Shown: in pieces, positions 30,589 through 41,036 of the stretch | Position numbering within the stretch: position 1 is the first letter of the stretch | How the letters are laid out: the number at the start of each line of letters is the position of its first letter | DNA from: Furcasterigmium furcatum | Taxonomy: Eukaryota > Ascomycota > Sordariomycetes > Glomerellales > Plectosphaerellaceae | Assembly: GCA_001599815.1 (NCBI GenBank) | Contig: BCIA01000002.1 | Coordinates: forward strand, 3,631,626 to 3,695,625 | Length of the DNA: 64,000 nt | Direction: 5' to 3' | Notes under the pieces: model-generated | Databases searched by the model: none | The model's input: the letters and a program-made list of their open reading frames with translations, nothing else | What the model was told of the DNA's origin: nothing | Made by a program: the position numbers and the translations under genes

Positions 30589-33180
30589 TCAGCAGACGGA
30601 TCTGCCGACGCGGTAGCTCTTCCCCTTCTCCGACTCCAGCTTGACGAAGACACCGCGGCCGTGTCCGTCAACGTGGATCTTTGTCCCGTTGGTGGCCCCA
30701 ATCAGGCTGTCTCCAAGAGTCACCCAGGCCGTGTTGCCAGCCAGGCTCTTCAGGGTTGCGTTGGTCAGCTGAGCCTCCTCGTCCCAGTACACATCGACCT
30801 CGAATCCGCCACGGGCGAGGAGACCAGTGGCGTGGCCGCCGCCGTTCTTGGCCCACTCCTTGGGCAGCGCGGGCAGGAGACGGATGACGTTGACAAAGTC
30901 GCCGTCGCCGACGTACACAGGCTCGGTGCCGTTGCCCTTCGTGGACACCAGCTCGTGGCTCTGGACAAACGCCTCGATGATGGTGGCCGTTCCTCCGTAG
31001 TTGCCGTCAAGCTGGAAGACGGACGGCGGGTTGAGGTCCAGCAGGGAGTAGGGGTCCGTGAGGTTGATGAGCAGGTGGTTATAGCTGTCTCCCGCTCCAG
31101 TGGCGTTGAACAGCCTGGCCTCGAGTGCGATGGCCCAGGACCGCGACCAGCCGGTGTCACCGCCGCCGAACTCGAGCCTCCTGCGCAGAGAGGAGCGCGC
31201 GGCCTCGAAGGTCGTCTCGTTGGCGGCCGTGATCTGGCTGCCGGGATAGAGGCCGAAGAGCTGGGAGAAGTGGCGGTGTCCCGGCTCGCCCTCGACGTAG
31301 TCCTCGATCCATTCCGCGATACCGCCGTACTGGTTCTCGCGGAGCGGCGGCAGGCGGGCCCTGGTGGCCTTGACCCTCTCGGTCAGCTCGGCGTCCTCGT
31401 CGCCGACGAGCTTCTGCGACTCGAGGAGGATGCCGAAGAGCTCCCAGATGATGGAGTTGTCGCAGGTCGGGCCGAGGGTGAGGGCGGACGAGTCGCGGGA
31501 GTTGGGGATGCGGTACTTGATCTCGGGCGAGACGCTGGGGTTCGTGACGAGCATGCCCTTGTACTCGGTCAGGAAGTCGAGGAAGAAGACGGCAGAGTCC
31601 TTGATGGCCTGGTAGTGCTCCTTGAGCACGTCGAGGTCGCCCGTGAAGAGGTAGTGCTCGTAGATGTGGGTGACCATCCAGGCGAGGCCGGTGGGCCAGA
31701 TGGTCGAGCCGTCGTAGTTATCCTGCGGCGCGGTGTCGCCCCAGAGGTCGGTGTTGTGGTGGGTGACGGACCCGTTGGCGCCGTACATCTTGGCTGCAGT
31801 CTCGAGTCCGTTCTTGCGCATGAGTTCGATGTGATCAAACAGCGAGTGGTGAAGCTCCGGCATGTCTGAGTCAGGGGTAAGCAGGCTGTCTCAGGGGGAA
31901 AGGGTCACACTAACTTGTGAGAAGCGACGGCCAGTAGTTCATCTCTACAGTCATTCGTTAGCAGAATTCACACAGACAAAGTTATATTACTTGCCAGTGT
32001 TAATGTTGATCGTGTACTTGGATCCCCACTGGGGATTCATGTCGTTGTTCCAGATGCCCTGCAGGTTAGGCGGCAGAGTGCCCTCCCTACCGCTGGCGAT
32101 CAGGAGGTAGCGTCCGAAATAGAAGTACAACGCGCCAATCTCGGGGTCCCAAGTCTGAGGGAGCTTCTTCATCCTGTCGCCGGTAGTCAACTTCTTCTGC
32201 TCAGGGGTCGACTCTCCGAGGCTGACCTCAACGCGGCCAGCCAGCTCCTGGTAGTCCTCGACGTGAGTGGAACGGATGTCGTCAAAGTCCTTCTTGCTGA
32301 TGGACCGCAGATCTTCGAGAACCGCAGACTGAAGGTCTTCCTTGCGGAAGGTTGTCCAGGCGGTGAAGTAGATGGTTGCCTCGTCTGCGCCTTGGACCAC
32401 GATGTTGTCGCCGATGGCCTTGGCAGTACCTCCGGAGGCGACAGCCTTGGCGCCGGTCACGTACGTGATGGCATCTGAGCCGCCGCTGCCACCACCGGAC
32501 AGGATGATGTTGTCGTCGGTGTGTCCGGAATAGTCCTGGAAGCGGTTGAGGGAATTTCCACGGCGGAAATGGGCATTGAAGGAGATAGACCCAGGCTTGT
32601 CGGCGGAAATGCGCACGGCAATGACATCGTCGGGGAAGCTGGCGACGTACTCGCGCTTGTAGGTGACATCCTTGTACTTGTAGTACACGCCGGCAGTGCC
32701 GTCCTCTAGGTCCAGCCATCTCTCGTAGTTGGAGACTGTGCCGCCGGTGGCACTGTCGCCGGTCATGGCGAAGCGCAGATCTCCCATCCAGTCATAATGC
32801 CTGACAGACACGGGGGTTCCGGTGTAAGTCAGAGACGCGAGTCTGTCAGCCTCCTTGACCTTGCCCTGAATCAGGAGTGACTGGATCTCGGGCATGTAAG
32901 TCAGGGCATCGGGGTTGATCCGCTCCATGGGGCCGCCAGACCAGAAAGAGTCCTCGTTCAGGGTGATGATCTCTGAGAGGGCGGTTCCCGGGAGGGAAAA
33001 TCCGAGGCGACTGTTTCCGATGAGGAAAGATTCCTGGAACAAGGTGCCGGCCGTTTTGTGCCATATGCGCAAGGGATGGCTGGCGGAGTCGGGGGGTGAC
33101 ACATCAGCAGCCATGCTCTGCTGGACCGCGAGGGCTGCAAGAGCAACTGCACGAGCGAGGTTGGCGGTTGTCGTGAACAT
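30589..33180 (-). CDS. Secreted GH95 alpha-L-fucosidase
   Basis: Three exons, 31995..33180, 31915..31944 and 30589..31865, giving 830 residues. The first intron uses a GC donor (GCAAGT) and the middle exon is only 30 nt, encoding part of EMNYWPSLLTN. GH95 enzymes remove alpha-1,2-linked fucose by inversion. The signal peptide is MFTTTANLARAVALAALAVQQSMA. The N-terminal domain has RIWHKTAGTLFQESFLIGNSRLGF and NEDSFWSGGP. The catalytic (alpha/alpha)6 barrel contains LPPNLQGIWNNDMNPQWGSKYTININ, EMNYWP, GLAWMVTHIYEHYLFTGD and GWSRSWAIALEARL. The C-terminal part contains QLDGNYGGTATIIEAFVQS. Length is about normal for fungal members. It probably acts outside the cell on plant xyloglucan or other fucosylated glycans. 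Confidence 0.93.
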
Positions 33181-34547
33181 GATGGGCGGAGTACTGAGTG
33201 ACTGAGGTCCTCCGATGACGAGAGAGGGACCAGAACATGACGGCCTCTGCCTGAGAGCTACGTATTTATGTGTCCCTGATCATGTAGCTCACGAAGCTGT
33301 CAACACCTCTCAATACCCCAAGCTTTTCCTAAGGTCCAAGTTTGCGCCGGTCGTATTTCTCCGCATGTTCCAACGTTGAGGTGGGGTGATGCGGAGGAAC
33401 CATCTGGATTGTGGCCAAAAAGGGGGAACCCCTGAGCCGATGAAGCCATTCAGAATGGGCTAAGGCACCTCGGGATACCCCACAATCGAGCGTTTCCGAC
33501 GGATGTCATCGGATGCCATCGGATCAAACCGAAAGAATTGTCGGAGTTCCACTGGTTTTGTGTGCCCAGCTATTCGTCTATCGTCGTGATGCTACGATGT
33601 GCCGTGATTGCCGGGTGGCTAAATGAAGATCAGCCCTGTACCATGCTAAATGACGAATCGACGCGATGGAGCCTGAAGGCCAGAAGAATTTCCACGACTA
33701 AAAGAGGAGCAACGAAAGACCCGACGGGAAATAGAAGCTCTATTATCCTGAATCATTCGGACTATGTGCATTTTGCAAGATCAAGAGAGTCAGACTTGTC
33801 AAAATGGGTGGTTGGCCTACTTGGCTTGGACGCGAGAGCCAAGTCCCTTGATATCAAGATGGCCATAAATGCAGTAATTTTTGTATTGTTTGCACACAAT
33901 GAGAGCAGAAGGCCCATGGAAGAATGCATCCCTTGAGAGTAGGCCATATCTGGGAGGAGTTTCGCCCCATCTCTCAGAACTTAGAGGTGACAATTCGAGA
34001 ACGACCTCCCGTCCTCGGCAAGACAGAGCAAAGTTCAAGTTGAAGTCGGGTGCGGGGTTGATTGCGGGGGATCTCAGCACCTGGAGTCCCCCCATTTCCT
34101 GCAGGAACTAGCCCGCGTCGGGGCCGGTTAAAGTCGCGGTTAAGGCGCAGAAAGAGTGCTGTTCGGCCTACTGCGGACAACATTTCTTCCGTCTTCCAGT
34201 CTCCTTTCTCCGAACCCAGGCCCTCTTTGCAAAATGCAGTGCTCCCAGCGCCCTCCCCATCCACTGCCTGCACTGCAACCCCCCGCCGATTTACCTCGCC
34301 CGATTGTCTGGAACTGATCGTCGCTCGAGCTCATTTCTGAGCTGCCCATAACGCCCGCCCCCGACGACTGACAGCTGACAGACGCCCAGCACAGACCGCC
34401 ACCGTTGCTGGATTAAGGTTCAAGACCCCCGACCCAGGCCGACGAATGCAGTCACATTTACCTGTCTCACGGAGCGGCATCCTGTGGGGTTGGCCTGGTA
34501 GCCGGACGGACGAGGTTCCGGACGGCTGGGCACGGCCCTGGCCCGTT
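33181..34547. other. Intergenic region upstream of the fucosidase, up to the transposon
   Basis: About 1.4 kb. A short 10-bp tandem repeat (GGATGYCATC, 2.5 copies) lies at 33501-33525, about 320 bp upstream of the fucosidase ATG. No coding sequence is supported. Confidence 0.5.
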
Positions 34548-34579
34548 AGTCACCCCACCCACATTTGGGTCACCCCCCC
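34548..34579 (+). repeat. Left 32-bp terminal inverted repeat
   Basis: Starts AGTCACCCCACC, contains CATTTGGGTCAC and ends in a run of seven C. It is the exact reverse complement of the right end. Confidence 0.93.
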
Positions 34580-34691
34580 ATTTGGGTCGCCCTTTTTGCC
34601 ACAACCCACCTCCACCACCACGACAGAAAAGTACGTTTTTCTCAACAACCACCGCCCCGATCATAAAACTAACCAGATATTCAGGGTTTTC

Positions 34692-36281
34692 ATGCCGAAA
34701 TACACCGAAAACGACCTCCAAAACGCATTATCCGATATAGCCTCCGGGTGTAGTGTACGCGGCGCGTCGCGCGCCTAGGGGATACCTCTGACAACGCTTC
34801 AGAATCGGATGAAAGGTCACCAACCGCGTCGTGACGCGTTTGAATCCCAGCAACGGCTCTCTCGAGTACAGGAATCCCTACTCGCAAACTGGGTTATCAC
34901 CCAGGGCGCGTTAGGGTTCGCCCCATCCCACCTCCAAGTCAAGGAATTCGCCCAGCATATCCTACGTGCCCAGGGAGACTCAAGGCCAATCGGAAAACAC
35001 TGGATAGACGCGTTTTTTCGTCGAAATCCCACTATAAAGAGCCTCCGCAGCGTGCGCCTTAATTCCCAACGCGTCTAAGGCACCACGCCAGCTACGCTCG
35101 AGAGATTCTTCGAGTTCGCCGAAAAGGCAGGTCTCCCCGCGATACACCCTGATAATCTCTATAATATAGATGAATCTGGTCTAATGGAAGGCAAAGGCAT
35201 TAACGGCATCGTTATTAGACCAAGTCAATACAAACGGGTGATCAAAACATCCTCGGGGTCACGTGTGTAGACGACAGTCATCGAGTGTGTCTCGGCGGGA
35301 GGCCAGTTTATGCCTCCACTCGTTATTTTCAAGGGAAAAACGGTCCAACAGCAGTAGTTTCCTTCCCGGATGGACGAATTCAATACCTGGAAGTTCGCAG
35401 CTACCGAAAATGGGTGGACTTCAAATAATTACGCCACCGAATAGCTTCACACAATCTTCATCCCGATATCCCAGGAGCGGGCCAATATCACAAATTCACA
35501 ACGTTGCCTCGTACTTAATAGGCACGGAAGCCATACGACCACGGATTTTATATATAAATGCTTTAGGAACAAGATTTACCTCTTATTTTTACCTGCTCAT
35601 TCATCGCATATCACCCAACCTCTGGATTTAGCGGTATTCGGGCCTCTCAAGGCAGCGTATCGGCGGTTAGTAGGTCAGTTAGAGCCACAGCTGGAATCTA
35701 CGCCTATTAGCAAGGTCAATTTCCTTCTTGTATACGCCCTCGCGCGTAAGCAAGCCTTAACAATAAGGAATATCCAGTCAGGGTAGCGCGCAAGTGGTCT
35801 ATGTCCTTAGGCGCCACATCGCGCACTTGCGAATCCCATGGTACAACAACTGGTTGCTCTAGAGTGCCCAAAAACTCCTCAGAAGACGGTCAAAAACCGG
35901 CTTTTAGAGTGGTCAACGCCCGCAACTTCAGCTGACCTGCGGCAAGCGTCAGCGGACCTTTTTCGCCTCGTGGCCCAAGATGATGTGGGAAAGCGCGCAA
36001 TTCGGCGCCTTTTTCACAAGGCAGGCAAGGCAATTAATGCCCGCGCCTTCCAGCAGGTCGAATCTGACCTTCGGATACAGCGCCTAGATAGTCAGTTACA
36101 ACTCTATCGCCCTAATAGGAAGCAGCGTGTGTTGCCTGATCCAAATGGGCGATTTTCAGGTATTGAGGCTATAAAACGGGCGCAACTGAAGGCGGGGGCC
36201 ATTCTTCAGAGGCAAGGTGTACCTTCGCATGAACAGGAAGCCCATTTTGAAAGTCTCTGTCATCAATTTTGGCTAGAATAG
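34692..36281 (+). pseudogene. Transposase (CENP-B-type HTH plus DDE domain) with six in-frame stops
   Basis: A single frame of 530 codons from ATG 34692 to the stop at 36281, interrupted by TAG at 34776, TAA at 35076, and TAG at 35268, 35355, 35442 and 35784. The order of domains is intact: an N-terminal psq-like helix (NDLQNALSDIASG), a CENP-B/Tc5-type HTH (LLANWVITQG to FFRRNPTI), and a DDE region with NIDESG, a second motif reading LVLNRHGSH, then LDLAVFGPLK. In the second motif the usual Asp-Gly has become Asn-Arg (35517-35522), which would remove a catalytic acid. Most stops sit where family members carry tryptophan, so TGG has become TAG. Together these are G-to-A changes on this strand, the signature of RIP. 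Confidence 0.88.
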
Positions 36282-36360
36282 GTGGGTTTTTGGGCGAATT
36301 GGATGTTTTTGGTTTGCGTGATGCCTCTGGAATGATGCCGATTTACATGACCCATATGGG

Positions 36361-36392
36361 GGGGGGGTGACCCAAATGTGGGTGGGGTGACT
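36361..36392 (-). repeat. Right 32-bp terminal inverted repeat
   Basis: Ends GGTGGGGTGACT and is the exact reverse complement of the left repeat. It is preceded by three more G residues that extend the G run. Confidence 0.93.
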
Positions 36393-37254
36393 TTGCTGGA
36401 GACCAGCGCTGCTCGGCCCCGGAGGCCAAGTCCGCAAGCATCACCGGCCGGAGTGCCCAACGCCCGCCGAAAAGGGGCAGCAGTCAGCTTCAATGTCAGG
36501 TGATGCGGCTCCCCTGAGACCTGGGCTTTTCGAAGCCGGTACTGAGCCGCGAGGTGCTGAAAGGCGTTCCTCAGCTGAAGCCTCAGCCCTCGGCAGGGAC
36601 TGAACAACCCGTGATGCGACCGGCACGGATTTCACGATGTCGACGATGAAGCTACAGCCTCCTGAAACCGGCATCGAGAACCAGTCTGCTACTTGACCAA
36701 GTGAGTGTTCGCAGCTTGCCCCGGGGCCAGCTGGAGCTGAGAGGGCTCGTCACTCAGTAAGCATCCACTGTTCGCTTTCTCAGCACCACCATGCCTGCTT
36801 TACCAATCAACCCCTGAACCTGGGCGCGAGCCACAAAAGCGACATCATAATCCAGTCCTGGATGTGGCACTGGCAGCGTTTCGTGGCACAGCATCACGTT
36901 ATAGGCTTAGCTTGGGGTGATCAGTGGGCATCGGGGCCAATAACTGCGGGCCACCAGGAGGCGGTTCAGGGGCTATGCACCTGCATTAACCCTTTACGGC
37001 TGCTACTCTCGCAGACACGCGTAACAGCGCTCAAATTGGTCGAGATCAGTTCATGGTTCAGCCCTATGACTTCAGGTGTAGATTGAGATATAAACCGGCG
37101 GAGTCGCCGTTTCTGAAATCAATCTCAAGCCTGGTATCCAAGCCTTCAGATTCAAGCACACAACACAGTCTCATATTTCAAGCGAAAGACGACAGACACC
37201 AAAGACTTTAGCCTCCACCAACACCTTTCCTTCAAACAGCCACACAACCACCAC
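36393..37254. other. Intergenic region between transposon and orphan gene
   Basis: About 0.86 kb. The sequence just outside the transposon has no recognised coding content; the last 170 bp is the promoter and leader of the next gene. Confidence 0.5.
37089..37094 (+). promoter_or_regulatory. TATA box of the orphan gene
   Basis: TATAAA 166 bp upstream of ATG 37255, followed by a CA-rich leader typical of expressed fungal genes. Confidence 0.45.
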
Positions 37255-37848
37255 ATGATGAATCCCCAAGCGCCGGTGTTCGAGACCCTCATCGTCAACT
37301 CAAGACATGGCGGCGCTCAGTTCACAGTCGACCGTGTCGACCAGGCAACAGGACAGACCATCCCCGTATGGATCTTCCACAAGACACCCGGCCAGAAGTC
37401 GGCCGCCCTGGTCTACGCGAACACCTCAAACAACCCCAATGCCGTCCCCGCAGGCACCTTCAGACAACACTCCTTCACCGTGTCCTCAGACATCGTCCTT
37501 CGTGGCGGACCCATGTTCAAGATGGAGATCGTGGAGACCGACTACCCCGTCCGCAAGCACAAGTTTTCATTCAACGGCGCCCAGTTCACGTGGGGCAAGG
37601 ACGACGAGACCATGTCGCCGAGGAAATTGTCCTTCCGCGACGCCGTGACGGGACAGGTACTTGGTCGCTTCCGGACGTATCCGAACGGACGATCAGCCGG
37701 GCCGCAACCTATGTTTGAGCTGTTTGTCCCGGTCACGAGCATAGACATGGACATGTTCATCGTGACGGGGATGGCGTCCATGGACTTCTGGTCCGGAGAA
37801 ACCGAGGCAGGTTTCAAGCTGTTCGGAAAGCTGCTCAGCGTGGCATGA
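37255..37848 (+). CDS. Hypothetical small protein, beta-rich
   Basis: Single exon, 197 residues, starting at the first of two adjacent ATG codons. There is no signal peptide or membrane helix. The predicted character is beta-strand-rich with alternating polar and hydrophobic residues (HGGAQFTVDRVD, VWIFHKT, FKMEIVETDYPVRKHKFSFNGAQFTWGKD, FRDAVTGQVLGRFRTYPNG). That recalls the phospholipid-scramblase/LURP-like barrel, in which a short ligand-like protein wraps around a central helix, but I cannot confirm the family. The TATA box and leader support a real gene. It overlaps, on the other strand, the tail of the open frame of the ankyrin gene, and I take this gene as the real one in the overlap. 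Confidence 0.65.
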   Translation: MMNPQAPVFETLIVNSRHGGAQFTVDRVDQATGQTIPVWIFHKTPGQKSAALVYANTSNNPNAVPAGTFRQHSFTVSSDIVLRGGPMFKMEIVETDYPVRKHKFSFNGAQFTWGKDDETMSPRKLSFRDAVTGQVLGRFRTYPNGRSAGPQPMFELFVPVTSIDMDMFIVTGMASMDFWSGETEAGFKLFGKLLSVA

Positions 37849-37854
37849 TGATGG

Positions 37855-38588
37855 GGGTGAAAGGAACTCGATTTGCATACTATGTAGCGTCGTATGTGAG
37901 GGTATAATGTCATGAAGCGTTGAAATTCGATGAAACCGGGGAGTAAGCCTTTGGTCGGAAGTGATTGACAGAAAACAATGAATGAAAGAAAGTTCAGGAC
38001 TGTTTTCAATCTCGGGCAAGCCGGATTGAGACCGTGTAACTTGCAAAAGACATCGACGTCCTTCTCGTACCATCCATCCCCTAGCGACAGGTCATCGCCG
38101 CTCACGGTAGAGCCGCTCCGCCGCCCTGCAAAGGACTCCGGGGGCGTCGGCGGAAGCTCACCGGGTGTGCCTCTCGAAGAGCTACTTTCCAGCAGCTGTT
38201 CGATCTTCTTCGCATTTCTCTTCTTCGCCCACCGAATGGCATCCCACCCGTTGCGGTCCGTCTTCCGCGGGCTTGCCCCCTTGCAGAGAAGAGAGTTGAT
38301 GATGTTGAGTCTCCTTATCGCGTTATCTGCGGTCTGGCCTTCTCGCTGAGGAGGATTCGTCTCAATCGTCACTATGAGGGGCGTGCGGCCGGAAGGCCCG
38401 GGCTGGTTGGCGTCTGCGTTGTGTGCAAGAAGCGCAGCTACCATGCCATCGTTGAGACCTCCGCAGGCAATAGAGAGGGGGGTTTTGCTGAAGCCATCTC
38501 CATCGTCAATGGACTTCCTGGCGGCTTCGACACGGCTCCTGATCAGCTCGTCCGTCCCCGTGTAGTGGTGCAGCGAGGCGCTCATCAT
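37855..38588 (-). CDS. Ankyrin-repeat protein (3' end uncertain)
   Basis: ATG at 38588 opens a frame that stays open to 37542. The first ~150 residues carry ankyrin units: KTPLSIACGGLNDGMVAALLAHNADANQ, then SGRTPLIVTIETN with an enlarged loop, NIINSLLCKGASPRKTDRNGWDAIRWAKKR. A Ser/Pro linker follows (ESSSSRGTPGELPPTPPES). Beyond about residue 200 the frame loses protein character and runs antisense through the coding part of the neighbouring orphan gene, so the true end is probably earlier, by an intron I could not place. I therefore give the end just before that overlap. Ankyrin repeats mediate protein binding; no other domain is visible. It could be a fragment of a longer ancestral gene. 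Confidence 0.55.
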
Positions 38589-38800
38589 CTTGCCCGAGTG
38601 GCGTCTGGTATGTGGCAGACGACTCTGACCACATGTAACTGAGCAGCTAGAGTGCTCACTATCTCATGTAGGGCTGGTTAACCGCGTTTTCGGCCTCGTG
38701 AGCGTGCGGTAAGTCTTGTCTGTCAGACACATAGTTTTGGCCACCAGACTGTAACTACCCATCTAGGTCGATTGATGCATTCGGCCGGAGAGCTTGGCTC

Positions 38801-39463
38801 TTGACCACGCTGCCCACCATGTCCCTCTGGCTGGCTTTTGCAGGCATGTGCTCCTTGCTAGAAGAGGGACAGCAAGGAGTACCGATCGCGATCTTTGTTT
38901 TCTGTCAGTCCGTACGAGCTCCCGCCCCTTTTCTAACAGAAGAACTGACAGGGAAAGCAGTGTTTGTTGCAGCGTACTCCCCTGCACTAGGCCGGCTTAT
39001 TGAGATGCCAATCATTCAGCAACGGCTAACCCCAATGTAGGTCCCATCCCCTTCACACTGGCCGTGGAAAGGTGAGTGACCACCCAGATGCCCCATGAAT
39101 GTTTGCAGTATTCCCTGACCACTCCATCATAGCTTCCCCTCGTTGTATCGTGAATCGGCACGAGGTGCTCCTTGGCCCCCTCCGACCTTTTACGTGCTCG
39201 GTGGCAGTCGCCATCAATTTAATCTTCGGCGGGCTGCTCACAATCCTCTTCCCCTGGATCTATACGGGCCTGATAGCGGCGGCACGCTGGGGCTGTTTTC
39301 CGGCCTGAACCTCGTCGCTTTCGTACTTGTCTTCTTGCTGGTGGAGTAAACCAAGACCGTGGTTCTGGAAAACCTGGGCAGGAACTTCATCAAACCCAAG
39401 ATAAACTTCGTCAAGTTCCAGTTGAGGTGGTTTCCCTTTCTGGCGAAGGGCGGGCAAGGGTAA
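38801..39463 (+). pseudogene. Decayed MFS sugar transporter, C-terminal part
   Basis: Several frames together spell the end of a fungal sugar transporter. LWLAFAGMCSLLEEG and VAAYSPALG (separated by what looks like a retained intron) are followed by GPIPFTLAVE, then AVAINLIFGGLLTILFPWIYTGL. A frameshift leads to DSGGTLGLFSGLNLVAFVLVFLLVE, with a TAA at about 39347 where the family has PETK, then TKTVVLENLG and FQLRWFPFLAKG. The frameshift, the stop and the scrambled stretch near 39000 rule out a working gene. No N-terminal half was found upstream, so only about the last four membrane helices remain. Confidence 0.75.
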
Positions 39464-40825
39464 GGCCAGACTACGACCGCTTTCTGCTCGAAGACGACGA
39501 GGATCAGCCGAGCTGTATTGCCCTGCGCCCAGTCAACACGGATGGAGAGGAAAGGAATGAATAATTTTTTGAAGATGTTGCCCCAGGGGAGGCTAAGTTG
39601 CGTTGGGCTTGACACACCCGGATGAGTGGCGAAACAGTTGCAAGCAAAGTTCCAGATGTACATGTGCCAAAATAATGTACCAGTGCTGCAGATAAATAGA
39701 CCCAACTCAGTCGTAAATTTAGCAGCATTTGAAGACTTATCAGCCAAGTACGGACACGAGAAGAGTTCTATCTGCCATGATGAAACCGCTATTTCTCCTA
39801 GACAGACGACGTTGTGCTCTTAGCAAAGGGCTTCTGCAAGTGGTGATCAGTCGATGTCTGTCATCTTCATGCCCTATTCTCCCATTCAGGGTCAGCCAGA
39901 TGATGTCGTGGCACAGGCGAACATGGCATTCACTCTCCAACTAGGCCTCATCATTATCAAGCTCACTTCAACTAATTAGCCCGAGTCTCAGCACCAGCCG
40001 CTCCATCGACAACATACCTGAAACAACCAAGAAGTTCATGCTTCTTTGGAATGCTGGGGCTATTCAAGGGCTCGTAGGGGGCAGCACCAGATAAACGGGA
40101 ACCTGGGGGTTCGGCGTGGATTCGTACTGCACCGTGCTTCAGTTGATGAGGGCTCGCTTAGGGGTCGTACTCTCAGAAAGATCCACGCCACCAAGCCATA
40201 GCCGCACTCTTGATGTGTTTTGACAACCTGGAAGCTGTCAGAGAACATGTGTGGGAAAATGCTGGGGGTAGCGCCTGCAGTCGCCGGAGGGCTGCCTCGT
40301 CGAGCCAGTGCGGCGACATGAACAGCCATTGACTTGAGCAGCATGCACTCCCCCTCCAAACCACGACGATGAATTGAGAGGCCATAGTATAAAGTAAGAG
40401 ACGATTGGCAGATACATGGCAGTCCGTCACTGCCGGCCACTCTAGGCAGCGCCGACGGACCTACTTTGGTGACATGCGGATTGCAACATAGGTACATAGG
40501 TAAATACACCACAGTGCTAAGCGTAGCCTCTGCTCTTAATTCGGTGGAATATTAATAAGAACGTCTTAGAGAAGATCCGTGCTAGAAATTCAAGAAAAGG
40601 GTGCACCGGACGTTCGTCAATGCATCAACCGCATTGGCCCTCCAGCACTGTCAGCGGCACACCTAGACATTTCGCCCGGAGTATCGGATGGTCAATAACT
40701 AGGTAGTAGGTATATAGATTACCCACTGAATTTCTGGCATCTCTGATAGGTACTTAATTTTATGTTGCTGTTGTTTTTGCTGACCGCCATTGCTACCGTC
40801 TAACAAGGTAGGTAGGAGTAAAAAG
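39464..40825. other. Gene-poor region
   Basis: About 1.4 kb. No coding sequence, transposon ends or RNA gene was recognised. It ends at the two minisatellites. Confidence 0.5.
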
Positions 40826-40889
40826 CAATGGTGGAAGCAATGGCGCGAGGCAATGGCGCGAGGTAATGGCGAGAGGTAATGGCGAGAGG
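40826..40889. repeat. Minisatellite A, 13-bp unit, about five copies
   Basis: Units of the type YAATGGCGMGAGG at 40838, 40851, 40864 and 40877, with a diverged 12-bp first copy at 40826. Adjacent copies differ by only one or two bases, so expansion looks recent. Confidence 0.9.
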
Positions 40890-40900
40890 TACCTAATGAT

Positions 40901-41036
40901 GCGAGGTTGTGCCGCGAGACAGCGCTGCGAGGTCGCACCGCGAGACAGCATCGCGAGGTCGCACTGCGAGACAGCACCGCGAGGTCGCACCGCGGGGCAG
41001 CGCTGCGAGGTCGCACCGCGAGGTGGCGTCGCGACC
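40901..41036. repeat. Minisatellite B, 26-bp unit, five copies plus a partial one
   Basis: Units start at 40901, 40927, 40953, 40979 and 41005, each beginning GCGAGGTYG and containing CCGCGAGACAGC or a variant, with a partial GCGACC at 41031. Very GC-rich. The unit itself contains two GCGAG half-repeats. Because 26 is not a multiple of 3, any reading frame through it would change register in each copy. Confidence 0.92.

Larger units (their letters stand above)
34548..36392 (+). mobile_element. Fot1/pogo-type DNA transposon, inactivated
   Basis: A 1,845-bp element bounded by identical 32-bp terminal inverted repeats beginning AGTCACC and containing ACATTTGGGTCACC. The inner flank of each repeat (GACCC-type) is a weaker continuation, as in the ~44-bp ends of Fot1. 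Both outer flanks are TT; Fot1-type elements normally duplicate TA, so either the target duplication has mutated or the boundary base is shared. Length matches Fot1-class elements (about 1.9 kb). The internal coding frame is broken by six stops, so the copy cannot encode its own transposase. Confidence 0.92.

Noticed and set aside
30559..31869. 436-codon open frame on the plus strand
   Set aside because: Antisense shadow of the GH95 exon; composition is low-complexity Val/Gly/Glu/Leu and no domain is visible.
40826..41036. CRISPR-like array
   Set aside because: The 13-bp and 26-bp units are directly adjacent with no spacers, and the host is a eukaryote; they are minisatellites.
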